Assembly (NCBI GenBank): GCA_046262435.1
Contig: JBHEMT010000037.1
Coordinates: 1-7,809, forward strand
Origin: JBHEMT01 sp046262435
GTDB lineage: Bacteria; Chloroflexota; Dormibacteria; Aeolococcales; Aeolococcaceae
Length of the DNA: 7,809 nucleotides
Reading direction: 5' to 3'
Each line of letters opens with the position of its first letter. Position 1 is the stretch's first letter. The notes below the pieces were generated by a model that saw nothing but the letters and a program-made list of their open reading frames with translations, was not told the DNA's origin and did not search any database. The translations under genes were made by a program, and so were the position numbers. Positions 1 through 7,809 of the stretch are shown piece after piece.

Positions 1-1
1 A

Positions 2-13
2 CTGATCTCGTGA
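2..13 (+). CDS. 3' end of an upstream gene (last three codons and stop), product unknown
   Basis: Frame 2 reads CTG ATC TCG TGA, ending in a stop whose TGA overlaps the GTG start of the next gene as GTGA. That four-base overlap is the classic arrangement of translationally coupled genes in GC-rich bacteria, so a coding sequence very probably enters from the left and ends here. Only three residues (LIS) are visible, so nothing can be said about its function. The inference rests only on the overlap geometry. Confidence 0.4.
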   Translation: MIS

Positions 14-1362
14 GCGCGCGCAGCCGCATCGAGTTTCTCGGGGCGTTCGAGTCGACCTACCAGCCGCAGCACGACGTCGACATCGCGGAGACCACGCGGC
101 ACACCTCAATGTGGCGTGAGGACCTGGCCCTGCTCACAACCTGCGGGGTGTCGTCGCTGCGTTACCCGGTGCGCTGGCATCGGGTCGAGGAGGCCGAGGG
201 GTGCTACGACTGGCGGCATACCGACGCCGTCCTGGATCACCTTCGCGACACCGGGATGCGGGTGGTTCTCGACCTCTGCCATCACATGAGCTACCCGAGG
301 TGGCTCGCGGGCGGCTTTGCCGATCCCCGGTTTGGCGACGCCTACCTGCGGTTCGCCGAGGCTGTGGCACGCCGGTATCCCTGGATGGCGGGCTACACGC
401 TGTTCAACGAGCCGTTCACCACCCTCTTCCTGGCGGGCAGCTGCGCCGTCTTTCCGCCCCGGCTCAGCGGCCCGGAGGGCTTTGTCCGGCTCACGGCCAA
501 CGTCTACCCGGCGGTCACCGAGGCGGCCCGAATGTATCGCGACCTCGTTCCCAAGGCGCGGTACCTGCATGTCGACAGCTGCGAGCAGCACGACGCGGCC
601 GGCCCGGAGGGGGAGGAGTACACCGCCCTCGCCAATGACCGGCGCTTCCTCCTCACCGACATCATGCTCGGCCGCCACCTCGACCCCGACCGGCCGTTCC
701 TTCGCGAGCTGCGCGAGGCGGGAGGGGAGCGGCTGTTGGAGATCCGGCCGGGGCACATCGATGTTCTGGGCCTCGACTACTACGCCCATTCACAGTGGCA
801 GTTCTCCGGCTGGGGGAGGGGAATCGGCGGCTCGCCTGCACCCGCACCGCTGGCCGACGTGATCGAGAACTACTGGCGCCGCTACGGGCTCGAGTGCGCG
901 ATCGGCGAGACCAATATCAGGGGCAACCCCTCCGACCGCGCATCGTGGCTGCGCTACACCCTCGAGCAGTGCGAGATAGCGGTGGCTCGCGGGGTCAACC
1001 TGACCCAGTACTGCTGGTTTCCCACCGTCGACTCCTGTGACTGGAGCTCGCTGCTCGTGCGGAGCGAGGGCAACGTCGACCCGGTGGGCGTGTTCTGGGT
1101 CGATTCCGAATGGCGGCGGCGATCCTCGTCGATGTCCGAGTCCTATGCCCGCGCCGCCGGCGGCGAAAGCGCCTCCTCGCTTCCCGCCTATCGGTTCAAA
1201 CCGCCCGTGTCACGCTGGCTGGCGGGATACGCGCCGCACGTGGCCCACTGGGACTGGGTCGACCCGCCCGGGGAGGCCGCGTGCACCAACGCCCCTCCGG
1301 TGGACGACTGGGTGGTCTTCGAGGTGCGCGCCGCCGACGCCGACGCCTCCGCAGCCGCCTAG
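10..1362 (+). CDS. GH1-like family glycoside hydrolase (beta-glycosidase fold), diverged
   Basis: A 450-residue protein with the layout of a clan GH-A (beta/alpha)8 barrel, closest in motif style to glycoside hydrolase family 1. Visible landmarks are Q18 in an N-terminal STYQ segment (GH1 uses a Gln here to bind the sugar), the DLCHH segment at 88-92, the acid/base motif FNEP with E134, and GET with E300 at the position expected for the nucleophile. A WFPTVDSCDW segment at 336-345 stands where GH1 has its WSLLDNFEW sugar-binding loop. Several subsite residues differ from typical GH1: His92 replaces the usual Trp, and Asp344 replaces the usual Glu. The spacing between the two catalytic glutamates (166 residues) is somewhat short for GH1. 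No signal peptide is seen, so it is probably cytoplasmic. The start is GTG, overlapping the upstream stop. A retaining beta-glycosidase is the best guess; substrate unknown. Another GH-A family or a non-hydrolytic relative is possible. Confidence 0.75.
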   Translation: MSARSRIEFLGAFESTYQPQHDVDIAETTRHTSMWREDLALLTTCGVSSLRYPVRWHRVEEAEGCYDWRHTDAVLDHLRDTGMRVVLDLCHHMSYPRWLAGGFADPRFGDAYLRFAEAVARRYPWMAGYTLFNEPFTTLFLAGSCAVFPPRLSGPEGFVRLTANVYPAVTEAARMYRDLVPKARYLHVDSCEQHDAAGPEGEEYTALANDRRFLLTDIMLGRHLDPDRPFLRELREAGGERLLEIRPGHIDVLGLDYYAHSQWQFSGWGRGIGGSPAPAPLADVIENYWRRYGLECAIGETNIRGNPSDRASWLRYTLEQCEIAVARGVNLTQYCWFPTVDSCDWSSLLVRSEGNVDPVGVFWVDSEWRRRSSSMSESYARAAGGESASSLPAYRFKPPVSRWLAGYAPHVAHWDWVDPPGEAACTNAPPVDDWVVFEVRAADADASAAA

Positions 1363-1371
1363 CAGTCGGCC

Positions 1372-2463
1372 ATGGCGTCGTCCCAAGAGGTTCGAGGCGT
1401 CGTCGCGCGGTCGGTGGGCGCTCCGGTCAGCGTCGAGACCGTGGTGGTGCCCCACCCCGGCCCCGGCGAGGTGACCGTCCGTCCCATGGCCTGCGGTGTC
1501 TGCCACACCGACCTTCACTACCGGGAGGGGAACATCGAGGACGCCTTTCCCTTCCTCCTCGGACACGAGGCCGCCGGCACGGTGGAGGCGGTGGGCGACG
1601 GGGTCACCGCCCTGGCTCCGGGGGACTTCGTGGTTCTCGCCTGGCGCGCCCCCTGCGGGCGCTGCCGCTCCTGCCGGCGCGGCCGTCCCTGGTACTGCTT
1701 TGACAGCCTCACCGCGAGCCAGTCGATGACGCTCGCGGACGGCACCGTTCTCAAGGCGGCGCTGGGAATCGGAGCCTTCAGCGAACTCACCCTGGTCCAT
1801 GCCGAGCAGGCGGTCAAGGTTGACCCGCGGATTCCGGCCGAGATGGCAGGCCTGATCGGCTGCGGAGTCATGGCCGGCTTTGGTGCCGCGGTGAACACAG
1901 GCGGCGTCTCGAGGGGTGACAGCGTGGCCGTGATCGGCTGCGGTGGGGTGGGCAATGCCGCGATCGCCGGAGCCGCCGTGGCCGGTGCTCGGCTGATCGT
2001 GGCCGTCGACATTGATGACCGCAAGCTCGAGTGGGCGCGGGCCTTCGGCGCCACCCACACCGTCAACTCCACCGCCACAGACCCTGTCAAGGCGATCAGG
2101 GCCCTCACCGAGGGGCATGGTGCCGACCTGGTCATCGACGCGGTCGCCCGGCCGGAGACCTACCTGCAGGCGACCCGTGCCCGTGACCACGCCGGCACCG
2201 TCGTCCTGGTCGGGGTTCCTCCGCCCCGGGTCGCCGTCGAGATCCCCCTGCTGGAGATCTTCGGCCGCGGGGGCGCGCTCAAGTCATCGTGGTACGGCGA
2301 CGCTCTGCCCAGCAGGGACTTCCCCATCCTGGTTGACCTCCACCTCAGGGGGCTGCTGCCGCTCGACGGCTTCGTGTCCGAACGGATCCATCTCGACGCG
2401 GTCGAACAGGCATTCCATCGGATGGAGCGCGGCGAGGTTCTGCGCTCTGTGGTGATGCTCTGA
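1372..2463 (+). CDS. mscR: S-(hydroxymethyl)mycothiol dehydrogenase (mycothiol-dependent formaldehyde dehydrogenase)
   Basis: A 363-residue zinc-dependent medium-chain dehydrogenase, essentially the family length (about 361). It oxidises S-hydroxymethylmycothiol, the spontaneous adduct of formaldehyde and mycothiol, to S-formylmycothiol with NAD+; it also can act as an S-nitrosomycothiol reductase. Catalytic zinc ligands are visible as C44 (in CGVCHTD), H65 with E66 (GHEAAG) and C164 (GCGVMAG). Structural zinc ligands are C95, C98, C101 and C109. The Rossmann motif GCGGVG is at 189-194, with D213 ending the next strand, which fits NAD+ preference. The segments GALKSSWYGD and the C-terminal VLRSVVML are hallmarks I associate with the mycobacterial MscR/AdhE2 proteins. 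The ATG lies 9 bases after the GH1-like stop without a clear Shine-Dalgarno, so translation may be coupled. No S-formylmycothiol hydrolase gene follows; the next gene is a formate-type channel. The presence of this enzyme implies a mycothiol-making host. Confidence 0.9.
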   Translation: MASSQEVRGVVARSVGAPVSVETVVVPHPGPGEVTVRPMACGVCHTDLHYREGNIEDAFPFLLGHEAAGTVEAVGDGVTALAPGDFVVLAWRAPCGRCRSCRRGRPWYCFDSLTASQSMTLADGTVLKAALGIGAFSELTLVHAEQAVKVDPRIPAEMAGLIGCGVMAGFGAAVNTGGVSRGDSVAVIGCGGVGNAAIAGAAVAGARLIVAVDIDDRKLEWARAFGATHTVNSTATDPVKAIRALTEGHGADLVIDAVARPETYLQATRARDHAGTVVLVGVPPPRVAVEIPLLEIFGRGGALKSSWYGDALPSRDFPILVDLHLRGLLPLDGFVSERIHLDAVEQAFHRMERGEVLRSVVML

Positions 2464-2504
2464 GCCAGAGCGCGAGCCCCCCCGCCGAGATCCCCCCCAC
2501 GCAG

Positions 2505-3308
2505 GTGCCAGCGGCGCAGGAGGATCCGATCGAGGTCGAGCCCGACGACGTCGCCCGCCGGGCGGTCGAGATCGGAGAACAGCGGCTGACCCGAGGGCCG
2601 CGCGACATCCTCATCACCGGTTTGATCGGGGGCATCGAGGTATCGCTCGGCGGGGTGGTGGCGATGACCGTGCTTGGCGCCGCGCTGACCGCCGCTCCAA
2701 GGCTGGGCCTGTATACGGGTCTTGCCCTTGGGGGGCTGGTCTTTCCTGTGGGTTTCCTCTTCGTCATCCTGGGGCGCTCCGAACTCTTCACCGAGAACTT
2801 CTTGATCCCGGTGATGGCCACGATCGCCCGGCGCTTGCCCCGAGGCTCACTGGCCACACTCTGGGCGCTCTCCTGGGTGGGAAACGTCCTTGGATGCGTG
2901 GTCATGGCCCTGCTGCTCTCGATTCCCCAGGCGATCGGCGAGCCAATCCGCGAGGGCTATCGCGCCTACACCGCCTACAAACTGGAGGTCCCGCCGCTGG
3001 GGCTCTTCCTCTCCTCCGTCCTCGCCGGGATGACCATGACCGTGCTCACCTGGCTGCTGGTGGCGGTGCGCCATCCCCTGGTCAAGGTTGTCGTGATCTA
3101 CGCCGCGGGCTACACCCTGTTCGCCACCAACTTCTCGCACGCGATCGTGGGCGCGGCGATCATCTTCGTCGGGTTCGTCCCCGCACACCGGACCCTGCTG
3201 GACGCTGCTCTGTGGCTGGGAATCACCACCGCGGGAAACCTGGTCGGGGGGGTGGGGCTGGTCACCGCGTTCCGGGTGGTCCAGGCGCGCGAACAGTCCC
3301 GCGAGTAG
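2505..3308 (+). CDS. Formate/nitrite transporter (FNT) family channel
   Basis: A 267-residue inner-membrane protein of the FNT family, pentameric channels that pass formate, nitrite, hydrosulfide or related small anions. About six hydrophobic segments can be drawn: roughly 33-61, 66-90, 115-140, 163-188, 192-224 and 230-256. The family signature GRSELFTEN lies at 90-98 after the second segment, and NFSH (209-212) carries the central pore histidine H212, matching the position of FocA H209. The first 30 residues are acidic and hydrophilic. The sequence style resembles the YfdC-type branch, whose substrate is less certain. The GTG start has only a weak ribosome site, and the frame stays open upstream across the mscR stop, so a non-ATG start nearer that stop is possible. 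It lies 41 bases after mscR; export of formate derived from formaldehyde oxidation is the natural inference. Confidence 0.9.
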   Translation: MPAAQEDPIEVEPDDVARRAVEIGEQRLTRGPRDILITGLIGGIEVSLGGVVAMTVLGAALTAAPRLGLYTGLALGGLVFPVGFLFVILGRSELFTENFLIPVMATIARRLPRGSLATLWALSWVGNVLGCVVMALLLSIPQAIGEPIREGYRAYTAYKLEVPPLGLFLSSVLAGMTMTVLTWLLVAVRHPLVKVVVIYAAGYTLFATNFSHAIVGAAIIFVGFVPAHRTLLDAALWLGITTAGNLVGGVGLVTAFRVVQAREQSRE

Positions 3309-3316
3309 GAGCCTCG

Positions 3317-3331
3317 GCGGCCGTCGGCCGC
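3317..3331 (+). terminator. Possible GC-hairpin terminator after the FNT gene
   Basis: A perfect 7-bp inverted repeat, GCGGCCG and CGGCCGC around a single T, starts 8 bases after the FNT stop. There is no T tract, so it is not a standard intrinsic terminator, but compact GC hairpins right after stop codons are common at operon ends in high-GC bacteria. The next gene has its own promoter, which fits an operon boundary here. Confidence 0.35.
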
Positions 3332-3402
3332 ACCCGGACTCGGCCCCGCGCACCCCCTCTTCCTGACACCCGCAGGGCACGACAAACTCCTCCGGGCGGG
3401 CC

Positions 3403-3431
3403 TTGACACCGGGACCGGCCGACACCAAGAT
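3403..3431 (+). promoter_or_regulatory. Predicted nrdJ promoter (-35 TTGACA, -10 CAAGAT)
   Basis: A perfect -35 hexamer TTGACA (3403-3408) is followed after 17 bases by CAAGAT (3426-3431), which keeps the A2, A5 and T6 of the -10 consensus. Transcription would start near 3438 and give a leader of about 160 bases before the chosen nrdJ start. The -10 element is inside NrdR box 1, exactly where a repressor would need to sit. This is a sequence-based prediction; the first -10 base is non-consensus. Confidence 0.6.
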
Positions 3432-3438
3432 ATGGGGG
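3423..3438 (+). promoter_or_regulatory. NrdR box 1 (overlaps the -10 element)
   Basis: Read on the minus strand the core is CCATATCTTG. Against the published NrdR-box consensus ACACWATATATWGTGT it keeps all six of the strongest positions (C4, A6, A8, T9, T11, G13). NrdR is an ATP-cone repressor that senses dATP/ATP and shuts off ribonucleotide reductase genes. The box covers the predicted -10, and an identical-phase copy lies 32 bp downstream. Confidence 0.7.
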
Positions 3439-3454
3439 CCAACGGGCCGTTCAC

Positions 3455-3470
3455 CCCCAAGATGTGGGAA
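3455..3470 (+). promoter_or_regulatory. NrdR box 2
   Basis: The minus-strand core CCACATCTTG differs from box 1 at one of ten positions and keeps the same six conserved NrdR positions. The start-to-start distance to box 1 is exactly 32 bp, about three helical turns, the spacing known for paired NrdR boxes bound cooperatively. It would lie just downstream of the predicted transcription start. The two boxes also face each other as a larger dyad (TGGGGG at 3433-3438, CCCCCA at 3454-3459, with AACGG/CCGTT inside). Confidence 0.7.
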
Positions 3471-3473
3471 AAT

Positions 3474-3482
3474 GGTGGACAA
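3474..3482 (-). promoter_or_regulatory. DnaA-box-like 9-mer (one mismatch)
   Basis: The + strand reads GGTGGACAA, which is TTGTCCACC on the minus strand: eight of nine bases of the actinobacterial DnaA box TTGTCCACA. It sits 12 bp (start to start) before a perfect box in the same orientation. Alone it would be weak; as a tandem partner it may support cooperative DnaA binding. Confidence 0.4.
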
Positions 3483-3485
3483 AGC

Positions 3486-3494
3486 TGTGGACAA
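3486..3494 (-). promoter_or_regulatory. DnaA box, perfect match to TTGTCCACA
   Basis: The + strand TGTGGACAA is the exact complement of TTGTCCACA, the preferred DnaA-binding 9-mer of high-GC Gram-positives. It lies in the predicted untranslated leader of nrdJ, about 50 bases after the predicted transcription start and 16 bases after NrdR box 2. DnaA control of ribonucleotide reductase genes is established for E. coli nrdAB; here it is inferred from the motif only. Confidence 0.5.
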
Positions 3495-3500
3495 GCAGCG

Positions 3501-3562
3501 GGCCGGCTCGAGGGCGCACGGTAGTCCCCCTCACGTCACTCCAAGCCCCCCTCGAGCCGCCC
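3501..3562 (+). repeat. Leader inverted repeat upstream of nrdJ
   Basis: GGCTCGAGGG (3505-3514) and CCCTCGAGCC (3549-3558) are exact reverse complements. The pairing extends outward through C3504-G3559, one mismatch, then G3502-C3561 and G3501-C3562, for about 13 pairs around a 34-base loop. It would fold in the nrdJ mRNA leader, leaving the Shine-Dalgarno (3585-3590) single-stranded. It may stabilise the leader or be a pausing or attenuation element. It is too small and lacks the motifs of a cobalamin riboswitch. Confidence 0.5.
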
Positions 3563-3584
3563 TTCCGACCACTCCCCACCCCAC

Positions 3585-3590
3585 ACGAGG
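3585..3590 (+). promoter_or_regulatory. Shine-Dalgarno that sets the nrdJ start (ACGAGG)
   Basis: ACGAGG ends 8 bases before the GTG at 3599, an ideal spacing. This is the main reason for choosing that GTG over the in-frame GTG at 3464, which lies inside NrdR box 2 and would add 45 atypical residues. Confidence 0.65.
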
Positions 3591-3598
3591 TCTATTCC

Positions 3599-6449
<2,851 letters not shown>

Positions 6450-6460
<11 letters not shown>

Positions 6461-6479
6461 GGGCGCGCCCCAGCTGACC
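6450..6479 (+). terminator. Possible hairpin terminator over the nrdJ stop
   Basis: The segment contains CAGCTG (6454-6459), the 10-bp palindrome GGGCGCGCCC (6461-6470) and a second CAGCTG (6471-6476), with an outer GGT/ACC pair. Together they can form one long GC-rich stem with small bulges, overlapping the TGA at 6458-6460. No T tract follows, so termination is uncertain. It could instead protect the 3' end of the nrdJ message. Confidence 0.4.
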
Positions 6480-6497
6480 CGTCGGGCCCTGCGGGAT

Positions 6498-6532
6498 GCG
6501 TCATGCTGCTCGCGGTGAGGGCAGCATGACGC
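6498..6532 (+). repeat. Perfect 12-bp inverted repeat embedding the recQ-like start codon
   Basis: GCGTCATGCTGC (6498-6509) and GCAGCATGACGC (6521-6532) are exact complements around an 11-base spacer. The chosen ATG (6526-6528) is inside the right arm, and the Shine-Dalgarno GGTGAGGG (6514-6521) is mostly in the loop. As RNA this would bury the start codon in a stem; as DNA it is a good size for a dimeric regulator's operator. There is no T tract, which argues against a simple terminator. Confidence 0.7.
6514..6521 (+). promoter_or_regulatory. Ribosome binding site of the recQ-like gene
   Basis: GGTGAGGG contains GAGG five bases before the ATG at 6526. It supports that start over the in-frame ATG at 6496, which has GGG directly against it and no well-spaced site. 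Most of this element is in the loop of the 12-bp inverted repeat. Confidence 0.55.
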
Positions 6533-7809
6533 TGGTGCCGGCGGGCGTCGCCCTGCGCGCTGAGGCCGAAGCCGTGCTGCGCGCTCTCGCCGGGAACGAC
6601 GCCGTCCTCCGCGACGACCAGTGGTCGGCCATCGAGGCGCTGGCCGGTGAGCATCGGCGCGTGCTGGTGGTACAGCGCACCGGCTGGGGGAAGTCCGCAG
6701 TGTACTTCGTGGCAACCGCCCTGCTCCGGGCGCGGGGAGCGGGACCGACGGTGATCGTCTCCCCGCTGCTGGCGCTGATGCGCAACCAGATTGCCGCCGC
6801 GGAGCGGGCCGGGATTCGCGCGGTGACCATCAACTCGAGCAACAGTGACGAGTGGTCGGAGGTGCACCAGCAGGTGCGCGCCGGCGACGTGGACGTCCTG
6901 CTGGTCTCGCCGGAGCGGCTGAACAACCCCGGGTTTCGCGACGAGGTCCTGCCCCGGCTCGCCACGGAGGCCGGCCTGCTGGTGATCGACGAGGCGCACT
7001 GCATCTCCGACTGGGGCCACGACTTTCGCCCCGACTACCGCCGTATCCGCACCCTGCTGGACCGGCTGCCCCCGGGAATCCCCGTGCTCGCCACCACCGC
7101 CACCGCGAACGGGCGGGTCACCGACGATGTCGCCGAGCAGCTCGACCCCGCGGGTACCGCCGACGTGCTCGTGCTCCGGGGGTCCCTCGACCGGACGTCA
7201 CTCCATCTGGCCGTGCTCCAGCTGCCTGACCAGGCTCGCCGCCTGGCCTGGCTGGCCGAACACCTCGGGCAGCTTGCCGGCTCAGGAATCATCTACACGC
7301 TGACCGTCGCGGCCACCCAGGAGGTGGCCGACCACCTGCGTGCACGCGGAATGGCGGTGGCGGCCTACTCCGGGCAGACCGAGCAGGCCGAGCGCCTCCA
7401 GGCCGAGGACGATCTGCTTCAGAACCGGGTCAAGGCGCTGGTTGCCACGAGCGCGCTGGGGATGGGCTTCGACAAGCCGGATCTGGGGTTCGTGGTCCAC
7501 CTGGGGGCCCCGCCGAGCCCGATCGCCTACTACCAGCAGGTGGGGCGCGCCGGGCGCGGTCTGGAGCGGGCGGTGGTGGTGCTCCTGCCCGGCGGCGACG
7601 ACCGCGCGGTGTGGGAGTACTTCGCGTCCCTGACCTTCCCGCCGGAGCCGCTCGTCCGCCGGACCCTGGCCGCGCTGGACGAGCAGGGAGGGACACTCTC
7701 CACGGCTGCGCTCGAGACCCGTGTGGAACTGCGTCGCAACCGCCTGGAGACGATGCTCAAGGTGCTCGACGTCGACGGCGCCGTGCAGCGGGTCGGGGGC
7801 GGGTGGCGC
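6526..7809 (+). CDS. RecQ-family ATP-dependent DNA helicase, 3' end outside the window
   Basis: 428 codons with no stop before the window edge. This is a superfamily 2 helicase expected to unwind DNA 3' to 5' in repair and recombination. Motifs in order are the Q motif around Q32 (LRDDQ), Walker A QRTGWGKS (50-57), DEAH box 155-158 followed by CISDWGHDFRPDY, which is the RecQ aromatic-rich loop, motif III TTATA (190-194), motif V around 306-319 (ATSALGMGFDKPD) and motif VI QQVGRAGRG (337-345). After this a winged-helix-like stretch begins. No cysteine occurs in residues 346-428, where canonical RecQ would have begun its zinc-binding domain, so this may be one of the actinobacterial RecQ-like or SftH-type clades instead of orthologous RecQ. 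An alternative ATG at 6496 would add ten residues. It may have its own control through the overlapping inverted repeat. Confidence 0.9.
   Translation, partial: MTLVPAGVALRAEAEAVLRALAGNDAVLRDDQWSAIEALAGEHRRVLVVQRTGWGKSAVYFVATALLRARGAGPTVIVSPLLALMRNQIAAAERAGIRAVTINSSNSDEWSEVHQQVRAGDVDVLLVSPERLNNPGFRDEVLPRLATEAGLLVIDEAHCISDWGHDFRPDYRRIRTLLDRLPPGIPVLATTATANGRVTDDVAEQLDPAGTADVLVLRGSLDRTSLHLAVLQLPDQARRLAWLAEHLGQLAGSGIIYTLTVAATQEVADHLRARGMAVAAYSGQTEQAERLQAEDDLLQNRVKALVATSALGMGFDKPDLGFVVHLGAPPSPIAYYQQVGRAGRGLERAVVVLLPGGDDRAVWEYFASLTFPPEPLVRRTLAALDEQGGTLSTAALETRVELRRNRLETMLKVLDVDGAVQRVGGGWR

Noticed and set aside
1210..2190. Minus-strand open frame of 326 codons opposite mscR
   Set aside because: It opposes the well-identified mscR and the 3' end of the GH1-like gene, and its translation shows no recognisable domain.
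2460..2505. FNT gene starting at CTG 2460, overlapping the mscR stop
   Set aside because: The frame is open there, but CTG starts are rare and the extra residues are Pro/Ser-rich without support; kept only as an alternative to GTG 2505.
3440..3598. Cobalamin riboswitch in the leader of the B12-dependent nrdJ
   Set aside because: The leader is only about 160 bases, has no recognisable B12-box motif, and its main stem does not match the riboswitch core.
6498..6532. SOS LexA operator or standard intrinsic terminator for the 12-bp repeat
   Set aside because: It lacks the GAAC-N4-GTTC type core of actinobacterial LexA boxes and has no T tract after the stem.

Overview
The window is GC-rich, densely coded on the + strand only, and looks like a chromosomal piece from an actinobacterium or a related high-GC lineage. 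The main evidence is an almost textbook S-(hydroxymethyl)mycothiol dehydrogenase, since mycothiol is the low-molecular-weight thiol of Actinobacteria. Supporting evidence is GTG starts, a class II (B12-dependent) ribonucleotide reductase without an N-terminal ATP-cone, actinobacterial-type DnaA boxes (TTGTCCACA) and a RecQ-like helicase with a QRTGWGKS Walker A. A metagenome-derived relative such as Dormibacterota cannot be excluded from sequence alone.

Region 1 (1-3308) reads as one operon. The last codons of an upstream gene overlap, by GTGA, the start of a GH1-like glycosidase. This is followed after 9 bases by mscR (mycothiol-dependent formaldehyde dehydrogenase) and then by a formate/nitrite transporter (FNT). 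The mscR-FNT pair makes biochemical sense: formaldehyde is captured by mycothiol, oxidised to S-formylmycothiol, hydrolysed to formate, and the formate can then leave through the FNT channel. The role of the glycosidase in this set is unclear.

Region 2 (3309-3598) is a compact regulatory region. It holds a possible terminator hairpin and a TTGACA-N17-CAAGAT promoter. Two 16-bp NrdR boxes lie exactly 32 bp apart, one over the -10 element. Two tandem DnaA-box-like 9-mers follow, then a long leader inverted repeat and a good Shine-Dalgarno placed before a GTG at 3599.

Region 3 (3599-6460) is nrdJ, an intact 953-residue adenosylcobalamin-dependent ribonucleotide reductase. The promoter architecture says it is controlled by the dNTP sensor NrdR and possibly by DnaA, which would tie dNTP supply to replication initiation.

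Region 4 (6461-7809) starts with two strong inverted repeats in a 65-bp gap. The second is a perfect 12-bp repeat that embeds the start codon of a RecQ-family helicase, whose gene runs off the end of the window after 428 codons. I found no mobile element, CRISPR array, tRNA or rRNA, and no convincing minus-strand gene. No clearly undescribed system is visible; the most interesting signals are the regulatory DNA in front of nrdJ and recQ.
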